From: Allobosea sp. BK604
Lineage (GTDB): Bacteria; Pseudomonadota; Alphaproteobacteria; Rhizobiales; Beijerinckiaceae
Length of the DNA: 64,000 bases
Direction: 5' to 3'
NCBI RefSeq assembly: GCF_004341515.1
Contig: NZ_SLZF01000001.1
Span: 248,001-312,000 of the forward strand
This document shows positions 52,730 to 62,172 of the stretch, piece after piece; the stretch's first letter is position 1, and the number at the start of each line of letters is the position of its first letter. The position numbers were made by a program, and so were the translations under genes. The notes below the pieces were generated by a model. That model ran no database searches and had not been told where the DNA came from. It saw only the letters and a program-made list of their open reading frames with translations.

Positions 52730-53476
52730 TCAGATGCAGCGCCCGCCGTCGACGGCCAGCACGCTGCCTGTGATCATCTCCGCCTCGTCCGAGCACAGGA
52801 ACAGCGCCGCATTGGCGATGTCCTGCGGCGTCGAGAAACGGCCCCAGGGGATCGTGCTCGTGAAGGCCTTGCGGCGCTCCGGCGTATCCTCGCCCATGAA
52901 GGTCGCGAGCAGCGGCGTCTCGCCGGCGACGGGCGCGATCGCGTTGACGCGGATGCGGTCCGGCGCGAGCTCGACCGCCATCGACTTCGACAGCAGGTTC
53001 GCCGCGCCCTTCGAGCCATTGTACCAGGTCAGGCCCGGGCGCGGGCGCAGGCCAGCGGTCGAGCCGATATTCAGGATGACGCCACCGCCATGCTCGCGGA
53101 AATGCGGCACCACCGCCTTGGCCATCAGGAAGATCGACTTCACATTGACGTCGAAGACGCGGTCGAACTCCTCCTCGCTGACATCGATCATCGGCTGGTT
53201 GCGATGGGTGATGCCGGCATTGTTCACGACGATGTCGAGCCGACCGACGCGCTTGAGGATGCGCTCGACGGCACTGTTGACGCTCTTGGCCTTGCCGACA
53301 TCGCAGGCGATGGCGAAGGCCTTGCGGCCGATCGACTTGGCCGCCTCCTGGGCCTTCTCGCGGTTGATGTCGAGCACGGCGACGCGTGCCCCTTCGCGTA
53401 CGAAAGTCTCGGCGATGCCGAGCCCGAAACCCTGCGCCGCGCCGGTGACCAGCGCCGTCTTGCCTTTCAGCCTCAT
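52730..53476 (-). CDS. Short-chain dehydrogenase/reductase
   Basis: A 248-residue classical SDR. Cofactor motif TGAAQGFGLGIAETF, NNAG motif VVNNAGITHRNQP, catalytic Ser in NIGSTAGLRPRPG and Y-x-x-x-K in WYNGSKGAANLLS. The Asp after the second strand (VLDINREKAQ) favours NAD(H). It ends TGSVLAVDGGRCI, typical of the family. Substrate not inferable; it is similar to 3-oxoacyl-ACP reductase or glucose dehydrogenase annotations. A repeat-rich region lies just upstream. Confidence 0.92.
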   Translation of the reverse strand: MRLKGKTALVTGAAQGFGLGIAETFVREGARVAVLDINREKAQEAAKSIGRKAFAIACDVGKAKSVNSAVERILKRVGRLDIVVNNAGITHRNQPMIDVSEEEFDRVFDVNVKSIFLMAKAVVPHFREHGGGVILNIGSTAGLRPRPGLTWYNGSKGAANLLSKSMAVELAPDRIRVNAIAPVAGETPLLATFMGEDTPERRKAFTSTIPWGRFSTPQDIANAALFLCSDEAEMITGSVLAVDGGRCI

Positions 53477-53550
53477 GGAGGTTTCCCCGTCATCTTGTGA
53501 TGGCCGGCACTCTGGAGCGATTTGCCGGCAGAACTAAATGAGATTTTTGC

Positions 53551-53716
53551 GGGCCCCTCCTTCTCCCCTTGCGGGAGAAGGTGGCTCGGCGAAGCCGGGA
53601 CGGATGAGGGGTCGCGGGACGATTGCAGCGTCGCGCGTAGAAGGCACGACAATCGGAAAGCGCAGCGCGACCCCTCATCCGGCGCTTTGCGCCACGCAAG
53701 AGGAGAAGGAATAGCC
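53551..53716. repeat. Intergenic repeat with CTTCTCCCC/GGGAGAAGG ends
   Basis: It includes CCTTCTCCCCTTGCGGGAGA (palindromic), ACGGATGAGGGGTCGCG, GCGCGACCCCTCATCCGG and a terminal AAGAGGAGAAGGA. The GGATGAGGGGTCGCG and CGCGACCCCTCATCC blocks pair with each other. A frame of 69 codons across it is composed of repeat sequence and is not called. A related short palindrome lies at 37625-37650. Confidence 0.7.
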
Positions 53717-55525
<1,809 letters not shown>

Positions 55526-55634
55526 GGATCATTCGTCAGGAGTGAGGTGCCGCGGGGATAGACCAGTGGGGCCGGACTGTCACGCCGCCCTGCCTTGCGC
55601 ATGACGCTCTTGCCTCACCTCGAATCCACTATAG

Positions 55635-55649
55635 GATACAAATTGTATC
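55635..55649. promoter_or_regulatory. GATACAAATTGTATC palindrome
   Basis: Arms GATACAA and TTGTATC around one base, 20 bases upstream of the hypothetical gene and 110 bases upstream of the ABC-F gene on the other strand. The spacing and sequence look like an operator for a dimeric helix-turn-helix regulator (GntR-like sites have this appearance). No regulator is adjacent. Confidence 0.5.
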
Positions 55650-55668
55650 GTTTATTGGATTGACGAGC

Positions 55669-56037
55669 GTGGCGCGAACCTCATCCCGCAGTCGCAAGCC
55701 CATCCGCTTCGGTGATAATGGCGGCCCGCCGCTCGACGATCCGCCGCTGCATGAGCCCGAATGGGGCAAGGGCGAAATCGGCCGCTATTTCGACTGGCGC
55801 ACGGCCTACCGCAAAGCCTGGAAGAAGCCGCCAGCGATCGCGTTGCGTCGCCAGGAGCGTGCCGAGGAGCTCGGCCTCACCTATGAGGAATACACGCTCG
55901 AAATCCTGGAGCGCGGCTATTTTCCCCAGCCCGAGCATGTCGCGGCCATCATCGCCAGGCGCCCGGAACGGCGGAAGGCGGGAGGCATCGTCGCGCAATC
56001 GCTGAAAGGGCTGCGCAGCAAGCGCTCAGACGCGTAG
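55669..56037 (+). CDS. Hypothetical protein with FGDNGGPPLDD motif
   Basis: A basic protein of about 122 residues. Starting from GTG 55669, it shows SRKPIRFGDNGGPPLDDPP, a motif found at the N-terminus of assorted small alphaproteobacterial proteins, a WGKGEIGRYFDWRTAYRKAW central block, and LTYEEYTLEILERGYFPQPE near the C-terminus. TTG 55660 adds three residues. Function unknown. It overlaps the acyltransferase gene on the other strand by 12 bases. Confidence 0.7.
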   Translation: MARTSSRSRKPIRFGDNGGPPLDDPPLHEPEWGKGEIGRYFDWRTAYRKAWKKPPAIALRRQERAEELGLTYEEYTLEILERGYFPQPEHVAAIIARRPERRKAGGIVAQSLKGLRSKRSDA

Positions 56038-57072
56038 CCAGGTCCGGAGCCGGCGCGTCATCGGCCGCTCGAAGCCGTGATAGACTAGAAGCGCAGCGAT
56101 CACCGCGGCGCTGAGCGCGACCAGCACGAAGAGAAGCGGCCAGCCCGGCGCGACGCGCAGGAAGACCTCGCGCAGACCCCGAATCGCGAAGGGATGGATG
56201 AGGTAGAGCGCGTAGGATGCGTCGCCGACTTCGGCCAGCCCGCGTACCATGGCCGAGGGCGCCGACTGGCCGCTGCCGGACGCGGCCGCCAGGACCAGCA
56301 GCGCCGCAGCCGAACCGTGCAAGAGAAATGTCGTCCAGCTCGTCAGCGTGCCGGCCAGGGGCGCGGCGATGAGCAGGATCGCAATCGCCAGCCCGGCGAC
56401 GAGCCAGCGATACTCGCCCGGCAGGCGAAAGCCGCGCTGCCGCAGCAGGGCGAGCCCCATCCCGGCCGCGAATTCGAGCACGATCGGCTGTCCCCAGAAG
56501 CCGAACGGCAAGGGCAGCGGCCCCGCCAGCCGCTCGGCGCCGACGAGCATGATCAGCGCCAAGGTCACCGCCTGCACCACGACGGGGCGCGGCAGGAACA
56601 GCGCCAGGCCGAACAGGGCGTAGAACAGCATCTCGTAGTTCAGCGTCCAGCCGAGCGAATAGATCGGCTGGACCTGACCTTCTGTCGAGAGCGTGGGCCA
56701 GAACAGGTAGGAGCTGGCAATCTGCAGGAAGCTCGGCGCGCCGGAATTCAATGTCGCCGGCAGAGCGAGCGCCACGAGCAGGAAGAGCGTCGTCGTCGCC
56801 CAGTAGAGCGGCACGATCCGCGCCAGCCGGCGCAGCAGGAACAGGCGCGGTCCATCCACCGTGTCGAAGAGCTTCTCCGACGAATGCACCATGATGAAGC
56901 CGGAGACGACGAAGAAGATGTCGACGCCCGCCATCCAGGGCAGGAGATGCGAGGGCGTGAAGCTCGCGCCGGAGCGCTGGGCCAGCACCGCCGCATCCGG
57001 CTGGACATGATGCACGGCGACCATGAAGGCCGCAAAAGCGCGCAGGACCTGAATGCCGTAGAGCTGGTACAA
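56026..57072 (-). CDS. Acyltransferase 3 (OafA/YrhL-type) membrane protein
   Basis: A 348-residue multi-spanning acyltransferase with about ten helices. It starts YGIQVLRAFAAFMVAVHHVQ (the R-x10-H region typical of the family), then GVDIFFVVSGFIMVHS, RLARIVPLYWATTTLFLLVA, LGWTLNYEMLFYALFGLALF and DASYALYLIHPFAIRGLRE. It likely O-acylates an exported sugar, such as lipopolysaccharide or periplasmic glucan. No glycan operon is beside it. The nearest related function in the window is opgH, 6 kb away. Confidence 0.9.
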   Translation of the reverse strand: MYQLYGIQVLRAFAAFMVAVHHVQPDAAVLAQRSGASFTPSHLLPWMAGVDIFFVVSGFIMVHSSEKLFDTVDGPRLFLLRRLARIVPLYWATTTLFLLVALALPATLNSGAPSFLQIASSYLFWPTLSTEGQVQPIYSLGWTLNYEMLFYALFGLALFLPRPVVVQAVTLALIMLVGAERLAGPLPLPFGFWGQPIVLEFAAGMGLALLRQRGFRLPGEYRWLVAGLAIAILLIAAPLAGTLTSWTTFLLHGSAAALLVLAAASGSGQSAPSAMVRGLAEVGDASYALYLIHPFAIRGLREVFLRVAPGWPLLFVLVALSAAVIAALLVYHGFERPMTRRLRTWLRV

Positions 57073-57109
57073 GGAAAGCTACGTCTCGGGATTGGCTGGA
57101 AGGACACTC

Positions 57110-57159
57110 AGCCCTCATCCTGAGGTGGCCGCAGCGGCAGTCTCCTCAGGATGAGGGCT
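57110..57159. repeat. CCTCATCCTGAGG-type perfect inverted repeat
   Basis: A 16-bp perfect stem, AGCCCTCATCCTGAGG pairing with CCTCAGGATGAGGGCT, across an 18-base loop. It lies between glk (ends 57167) and the acyltransferase. A degenerate relative is at 35059-35140. It may act as a terminator for glk. Confidence 0.8.
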
Positions 57160-57166
57160 CGCCTCG

Positions 57167-58171
57167 TCAGCCAAACCACAACCGGGCCGGATCGTCGAGA
57201 CCGAAACGCTCCGGCGCGGCCGCGATCGCCGCGAGCCCGCGCTCGGTCGCGTCATGCGTCGTGATGACATGCAGCGCGAAGCGCCCGGCGAGGTCCTCCA
57301 TGGGCGGCTTGCCGGCGAAGACGGCGTGGATCGCCGAATGGTCGGCGAGCGGCAGCAGGCGCGGCACGATCCCGCCGGCGATATAGACCCCGCCCGTCGC
57401 CTTGAAGGCGAGCGCGAGATCGCCCGCGACGCGCGCCAGCAGACGCCAGAACGAGATCACCGCCTTCAGCGCAGCAGGGTCACCGTCAAGCGCGAGCGTC
57501 GTTACGTCGGCGGCGCTGACCTTGGGCTCGAGCATGCCGGATCCGGTCGCGATCGCGCGGTGCAACCGCACCAGCCCGTCGCCGCTGAGCAAGGTCTCGA
57601 CCGTGACCCGCGGCTGGCCGGCAGCCAGCAGCGGCCAGATCTTCTCCTCGGTCGGATCCTCCGGCCCGACGCCGATATGGCCGGATTCGGTCGGGATCAG
57701 CACGCCCCTGCCCGCCCGTGTCGCCAGTGCCGCAGCGCCGAATCCGGTGCCCGGGCCGAGCACCAGCTTGAGCCCCTCCACTTCGGGCTTGCCTGGCACC
57801 AGCGTCTTGAGGTCCTTCGGCTCCAGCACCGCGAGCGACGCGGCGAGCGCCTCGAAATCATTGACCAGCAGCCCTTGCTCGAAGCCGAGCGCGCCGGCAA
57901 GGCGCGGCCCGTCGAAATGCCAGTTGGCATTGGTCAATTGCGCGCTACGCCCGTCGAGCGGCCCGGCGACGGCGAGCACGGCCGAGCGCGGCCGCTCGGT
58001 CAGCGTCGACAGCACCGAGTCGAAGGCCGCCTCCGGCGTCGGATGGTTGCCGGTCGGAATGCGGGCGAGTGGCTCGTGTTTCGCCCCGGCCGCCGCGACC
58101 AGCGAGAGACGGCAATTCGTACCGCCGATATCGGCCACCAGGGCGGGATAGGCGAAGGAGCCGGCGCGCAT
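57167..58171 (-). CDS. glk: Glucokinase (Glk family)
   Basis: Phosphorylates glucose to glucose 6-phosphate using ATP. The 334-residue protein begins with the phosphate motif LVADIGGTNCRLSLV, has the sugar-site NDFEALAASL and VLGPGTGFGAAALATR, ESGHIGVGPED, and the second ATP-motif VYIAGGIVPRLLPLADHSAI. This is the Glk rather than ROK family. It starts three bases after the hydroxypyruvate-isomerase-like gene, on the same strand, so the two form one operon. Confidence 0.95.
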   Translation of the reverse strand: MRAGSFAYPALVADIGGTNCRLSLVAAAGAKHEPLARIPTGNHPTPEAAFDSVLSTLTERPRSAVLAVAGPLDGRSAQLTNANWHFDGPRLAGALGFEQGLLVNDFEALAASLAVLEPKDLKTLVPGKPEVEGLKLVLGPGTGFGAAALATRAGRGVLIPTESGHIGVGPEDPTEEKIWPLLAAGQPRVTVETLLSGDGLVRLHRAIATGSGMLEPKVSAADVTTLALDGDPAALKAVISFWRLLARVAGDLALAFKATGGVYIAGGIVPRLLPLADHSAIHAVFAGKPPMEDLAGRFALHVITTHDATERGLAAIAAAPERFGLDDPARLWFG

Positions 58172-58174
58172 CGC

Positions 58175-58954
58175 TCAGGCCTGCTTCCGGTATTCGGAAA
58201 ACCAGCCGAGACCTTCGAGCGTGCCGGCCTTCGGCCGATACTCGCAGCCGACGAAACCGGCATAGCCGAGCCCATCGAGCTCGCCGAAGAGCTGCGGATA
58301 GTTCGGGCCGAATGCATCCGGCTCGTGCCGGCCATTGGCGCTGGCGATCTGCACATGCGCAACCAGCGGATAGAGCGCCTTCAGCTTGGCGGAGACGTCG
58401 CCATGGATCAGTTCGCAATGGTACATGTCGAATTGCAGCTTGACGTTCGGCCGGTTGGCCTCGCGCACATAGGCGGCCGCCATGTCGAAATCGTTCAGGA
58501 AATAGCCCGGCATGTCCTTGCCGTTGATCGGCTCGAGCAGGAGGTCGATGCCGTGCTCGCCGAGCTTGTCGGCAGCATAGGCGATCGAGGCGCGGTAGGC
58601 GGCCTGCGCCGCCGGGTCCTTCGAATCGGCATGGCCGGCCATCATGTGCAGGCGCTTGACGCCTGTCTCATGTGCATAGGCCAGCGCCGTCTCGATGCCG
58701 GCCCGGAACTCCTCCTCGCGGCCGGGAATCGCCGCCATGCCGCGCTCGCCCTTGGCCCAGTCGCCCGGCGGCAGGTTGAACAAGGCCTGTTCCAGCCCGG
58801 CCCCATCGAGCGCCAGCCCGACCTTCTCCGAGGGATGCTCATAGGGAAACAGGAATTCCACCGCCTCGAAACCGGCGTCGCCGGCCGCCTTGAAGCGGTC
58901 GAGGAACTCCCATTCGTTGAACATCATCGAGAGATTGGCAGCAAAGCGGGGCAT
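58175..58954 (-). CDS. hyi: Hydroxypyruvate isomerase-type TIM-barrel isomerase
   Basis: A 259-residue TIM barrel of the xylose-isomerase-like fold. MFNEWEFLDRFKAAGDAGFE, VEFLFPYEHPSEKV, HMMAGHADSKDP, LLEPINGKDMPGYFLNDF (metal Glu), LQFDMYHCELIHGD (His/Asp), GCEYRPKAGTLEGLGWF (final Glu). This order is typical of Hyi/OtnI. It probably isomerises hydroxypyruvate or a 2-oxo-tetronate. It is upstream of glk by three bases. Confidence 0.9.
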   Translation of the reverse strand: MPRFAANLSMMFNEWEFLDRFKAAGDAGFEAVEFLFPYEHPSEKVGLALDGAGLEQALFNLPPGDWAKGERGMAAIPGREEEFRAGIETALAYAHETGVKRLHMMAGHADSKDPAAQAAYRASIAYAADKLGEHGIDLLLEPINGKDMPGYFLNDFDMAAAYVREANRPNVKLQFDMYHCELIHGDVSAKLKALYPLVAHVQIASANGRHEPDAFGPNYPQLFGELDGLGYAGFVGCEYRPKAGTLEGLGWFSEYRKQA

Positions 58955-59050
58955 GTCGGCCTCTGGACTGGATCGAAGGCCGGCAAGCTAGCGCGAGGAG
59001 CCAGCCCCGTCACGGCCCAACGCAAAATGAGGCGATGCGTTCCCTGCTCC

Positions 59051-59137
59051 GTCAATGCGAGCGCAGCGAAGCAATCCAGGCGACGGGGTACCCCACTGCC
59101 GCTGGATTGCTTCGTCGCTACGCTCCTCGCAATGACG
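59051..59137. repeat. Inverted-repeat element of the CGCAATGAC type, copy B
   Basis: GTCAATGCGAGCGCAGCGAA, then GCAATCCAGGC, a central GGGGTACCCC, then CTGGATTGCTTCGTCGCTAC and CTCGCAATGAC. Arms pair across the centre. It resembles 21589-21662. It ends about 16 bases from the stop of the following minus-strand gene. Confidence 0.75.
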
Positions 59138-59153
59138 GGAACGCACAATGCGC

Positions 59154-60134
59154 TTACTTCGTCTCCGCCTTCTTCGGCAGATTCGGATCACTCGAGAAAT
59201 TGCGGAACACCATATCGGGCGAGGAGGTGTTGTGGCGCGAATGGGTGGTCCGCCCCATCCAGATATCGGTCGCCTTGCCACCATCGTAGGACATCAGCGC
59301 CTCCTCGCGCCATCCCTTGGCGCCGGGCTCGCGGACGGCGATGCGGGCGACGTCGTTGTTGAACTCGGTGACATACATCGAGCGCAGAGCCAGGAAGGCT
59401 TTGCCGCCGGTCACCGGCTTGTCGAGTACGGCGTCGAGCACCATCCGGTTCTCGTCGACATCGTCGAGCCGCAGGGTGCCGGATGAGCCGTCCTTGAAAG
59501 CGAGCTTGAAGGAGAGCGTCTTCGGGTCGAACTCGATTTCCTTGATGTTGACGACTGGCCGCGCCCCATCCTGCTCGATCGGCCCGAACAGGAAGGATGA
59601 GCCATAGGAGGAATAGCCGAGATGCTGCGGCGGCAGCGGCCGCGCCCGCCAGTAGCCATCCTGCGGATAGATGACCAGCACCTCGTAGGACTTGTCCTTG
59701 CCGAGCTTCCAGAGCTGGACGAGGTGCAGCCCCTTCTCGACATGGTCGCCGACCTTGAAGGTCGTGTCGGCCGGGCGCCAGAAGGTCGAGAAGGTGTAGC
59801 CGACCAGCCAGTACTCGATGCTCTCGTAGAAGGTCGTGCGCTGCGGCGGCACCGGCGCCCTGAAGGCGGGATCGCCGGTCATGTCGCAGGCGGTCCAGTC
59901 GGCATCCCAGTTGTCGCGGACGAGCCCGGCAATATAGGCCGGATGCGCCGCCTCGATCTGGAAGCGCCTGACCTGCGGCGAGATCGCCTTGATCGTGACG
60001 TTGTCCTTCTCCGCACAGAGCACCGGCTCGGATTCGTTCTTCACCTCGACGGCGACGTCGCCGGTGGCATGGGCGAACGTCGCGGAGACAGCGAGGACGA
60101 GCGAAACGGCGAGCGTGCGGGCGAGACTGCGCAT
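59154..60134 (-). CDS. Secreted protein of unknown function
   Basis: A 326-residue protein with a Sec signal (RTLAVSLVLAVSATFAHATG). The mature part is beta-rich (FQIEAAHPAYIAGLVRDNWD, YWLVGYTFSTFWRPADTTFK, LRLDDVDENRMVLDAVLDKP). One Cys pair (C in VLCAEKDN and in WTACDMTG) could form a disulfide. I do not recognise the family. The start at 60134 is preceded by AAGGATG; ATG 60140 is an alternative. It runs parallel to the slipin gene. Confidence 0.8.
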   Translation of the reverse strand: MRSLARTLAVSLVLAVSATFAHATGDVAVEVKNESEPVLCAEKDNVTIKAISPQVRRFQIEAAHPAYIAGLVRDNWDADWTACDMTGDPAFRAPVPPQRTTFYESIEYWLVGYTFSTFWRPADTTFKVGDHVEKGLHLVQLWKLGKDKSYEVLVIYPQDGYWRARPLPPQHLGYSSYGSSFLFGPIEQDGARPVVNIKEIEFDPKTLSFKLAFKDGSSGTLRLDDVDENRMVLDAVLDKPVTGGKAFLALRSMYVTEFNNDVARIAVREPGAKGWREEALMSYDGGKATDIWMGRTTHSRHNTSSPDMVFRNFSSDPNLPKKAETK

Positions 60135-60244
60135 GACCATCCTTGGGTTCCGGATATCGGCTGCCCGATTCGGGCTCGGACCGCATTCTGGGCGGGGTGA
60201 AATGAACGCAAGCTGGCTGGCGCCGCATTGTTCCACGCGCTTCA

Positions 60245-60279
60245 TAAAGAAGGCCACGCGCCGGTGAAAGCGCGTGGCC
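60245..60279 (-). terminator. Terminator after the slipin gene
   Basis: On the minus strand GGCCACGCGC pairs with GCGCGTGGCC across eight bases and is followed by TTCTTTATG. It lies about 30 bases after the slipin stop, on the correct strand. Confidence 0.7.
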
Positions 60280-60307
60280 CATTGTCGGTTCGGCGAGGCA
60301 ACGAGGC

Positions 60308-61480
60308 CTAGCCAGCCCGCTCAGCCTCGATCACGGCCGGCTTGTTGCCGAGCTTGAACAGGCCCTGGAGCAAAGCCTCCAGGCCCGCACCCTGGCCGGC
60401 ATGCAGCTCGATACGGCCGACCTTCTCGACCAGCTTCTCGAGCGCCTCGAGCTCCTTGAGGCGCACGAGCAGCGGGTTATCCTCCATCAGCTTGGCCGTG
60501 TTCAGGAGCGAACGCGTCGCCGCGGTCTCCTCCTGCCGGCGGATCAGGTTGGCCTTCGCCACCCGCTCCGCCTCCACGACCTTGTTGAGCAGCTCGCGCA
60601 CCTCGCCCGGGAGGATCACGTCCTTGATGCCGATCTCGGTGACCTCGACGCCGAAGGCGCCGATCCGCTCGCGCACGAAGGTCTTGATCTCGGCATCGAT
60701 GGCGGCGCGGGCCGCCAGGATGTCGTCGAGCGCCCGGGTCGCGATCGCCTCACGAACGGCGAACTGCACCAGACGGTACAGCGTCGTCGTCAGGTCGTTC
60801 GTGGCAGCGACCAGCTTCCGCGCGTCGGTGACCCGATGGAAGGCGGTCAGCGTCACCCGCAGCGCGATACGGTCCCTGGTCAGGATCTCCTGCGCGGTGA
60901 TCTCGACCGGCTGGGGCCGAAGATCGACCTTGGTGATCTTGACCGTCCGACCCACCTGCCAGAAGGCATGGCGACCGGGCGCCAGCTCCTCGACAAGTAC
61001 GCCGTCGACGAAGAGCAGGCCGAGCTCATGCGCCTCGACGATGGCGAGCGCCACCGAGGGCGAGCGCGCCAGATCGAGCTTGTCGAGCAGTCGCGGCTCG
61101 ACCTTCAGCACCGCCTTGATGTCGATGAGCTCGCTCTCGACCTGCGTGATGCAGGTCCAGAAGGCGCGCGTCGTCATCGGCGCGAGGAAGTGCCTGGGCT
61201 GGCCGTCGAGCGAGACGATCGCCACCTCGCCCGGCCCGGTGCGCACGACCTTCAGATGCTCGGCCACGAACGCGGGATGGCTCTTCTCGAACACCGCGAG
61301 CTGGTCGACCGACATCTCGCCGTTGACGATGGCGACGATGTCCACGCTCAGCCGGTTCGACGGGTCGAACAGAACATGACGCCCCGGCGCGAGCAGGCGC
61401 TCGAATCGGCCGTCGCGCCGCAGCAAACCGCGCTGGTTCTCGGCGATCTTCACCGTCAGGCGAAAGAGCTTATGGGTCAT
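60308..61480 (-). CDS. Slipin/SPFH-domain protein
   Basis: A 390-residue SPFH-family protein. The conserved domain covers about 155-340 (VDGVLVEELAPGRHAFW, VDLRPQPVEITAQEILTRDR, TLYRLVQFAVREAIATRALD, GVEVTEIGIKDVILPGEVRE). An earlier copy of the strand motif occurs at about 18-45 (GLLRRDGRFERLLAPGRHVL). No N-terminal membrane hairpin is visible, unlike most stomatins. The start at 61480 follows a strong GGAGGTGACG. It may work as a peripheral membrane scaffold. Confidence 0.88.
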   Translation of the reverse strand: MTHKLFRLTVKIAENQRGLLRRDGRFERLLAPGRHVLFDPSNRLSVDIVAIVNGEMSVDQLAVFEKSHPAFVAEHLKVVRTGPGEVAIVSLDGQPRHFLAPMTTRAFWTCITQVESELIDIKAVLKVEPRLLDKLDLARSPSVALAIVEAHELGLLFVDGVLVEELAPGRHAFWQVGRTVKITKVDLRPQPVEITAQEILTRDRIALRVTLTAFHRVTDARKLVAATNDLTTTLYRLVQFAVREAIATRALDDILAARAAIDAEIKTFVRERIGAFGVEVTEIGIKDVILPGEVRELLNKVVEAERVAKANLIRRQEETAATRSLLNTAKLMEDNPLLVRLKELEALEKLVEKVGRIELHAGQGAGLEALLQGLFKLGNKPAVIEAERAG

Positions 61481-61822
61481 CGTCACCTCCATAGCCGGGC
61501 CGTCCGCAGCCCTGCCGCGGAAAGCCGTCGCGACCGCTTCGACGCCATTGTCGCGGCGGCAAATCGAAGGGGTCACCGACCCGCTTTCCAGCAGGCCCGT
61601 TGCGGGTCATGGCTTGAGGCCGGCATTCGCGCACGAGACAACAGGCAGCGCCCTCCCACCCGCAGGTGGGAGTTTGCCGCGCCGTGTCGACGGCGGTCAC
61701 GACAGCCGGTATCCGCCATGACGCGGAGCACCGGGCTCGCTTGCCGCTTCAGCCCTCACCGCGGCCGAGGCTGCGGATCGGATCGTCACGGCGCGGAAAG
61801 CAGATCGGCTTCCCGGTTTTGA
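61481..61822. other. Intergenic region upstream of the slipin gene
   Basis: It holds no clear gene. One perfect hairpin (CTCCCACC with GGTGGGAG, loop CGCA, at 61653-61672), followed by TTT, may end transcripts coming from the left. The promoter for the slipin gene is probably here but I cannot pick it out. Confidence 0.45.
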
Positions 61823-61842
61823 ATTCGCTTTGGCAAGCGAAT
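61823..61842 (-). terminator. Hairpin directly after the tRNA-like sequence
   Basis: On the minus strand ATTCGCTT pairs with AAGCGAAT across GCCA, starting at the last base of the encoded CCA, followed by TCAAAA. It could be a weak terminator or a 3' processing signal for the upstream tRNA-like RNA. Confidence 0.5.
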
Positions 61843-61917
61843 GGTCTGGAACGAAGGATTCGAACCTTCGACAACAAGAACCTCAGTCTTGTGCTCTACC
61901 GTCTGAGCTAGTTCCTG
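61842..61917 (-). tRNA. tRNA-like gene, anticodon GAG, class I variable loop, encoded CCA
   Basis: A 76-nt cloverleaf. Acceptor CAGGAAC pairs with GTTCCAG (six of seven), D-stem GCTC/GAGC, anticodon stem CAAGA/TCTTG with loop CTGAGGT, short variable loop TTGTC, T-stem GAAGG/CCTTC with TTCGAAT, discriminator A and encoded CCA. The anticodon GAG would read Leu, but bacterial tRNA-Leu has a long variable arm and this one does not. It could be a functional oddity, a phage-type tRNA, or a decaying copy. Confidence 0.75.
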
Positions 61918-61987
61918 GAGACTCCGAACGGATTCGAACCGCCGACCTCCCGATCTCTCGGGCGCTCTTCCACTGAGCTACGCAGCC
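61916..61987 (-). pseudogene. Degenerate tRNA-like sequence directly upstream, 72 nt with encoded CCA
   Basis: The D-arm (GCTC/GAGC), T-loop TTCGAAT with stem GGCGG/CCGTT, acceptor GGCTGCG with CGGAGTC (one mismatch, one wobble) and encoded CCA are present. The anticodon arm is CCCGA/TCGGG with only GAGA between, four bases instead of seven and without the usual U before the anticodon. It shares its last two bases with the next tRNA-like sequence. It looks like a tRNA that has lost three anticodon-loop bases. Confidence 0.65.
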
Positions 61988-62172
61988 AACCTTCCGAACA
62001 CGGAACACACCATCCGCAGAGCGGCGCGCGCCAGCCTGATCTCGACGAGCCAGGACACATGGCGTCCGAAAGGGAGGGCTCCTCTAAGGGAACCCCAGCT
62101 AGTGGGCAATATTCAATTTGTGAAATCTGAGATCAACTTTAGTGAAGATTTGTGAAGGCCGCCCTAGAAATC

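Noticed and set aside
53490..53699. A 69-codon minus-strand frame between SDR and ABC-F genes
   Set aside because: It is built from a dispersed repeat with palindromic ends, is very Arg-rich, and has no ribosome site.
57254..59362. A 702-codon plus-strand frame across glk, hyi and the intergenic repeat
   Set aside because: It is antisense to two well-supported genes and runs through a repeat element. No protein motif is visible.
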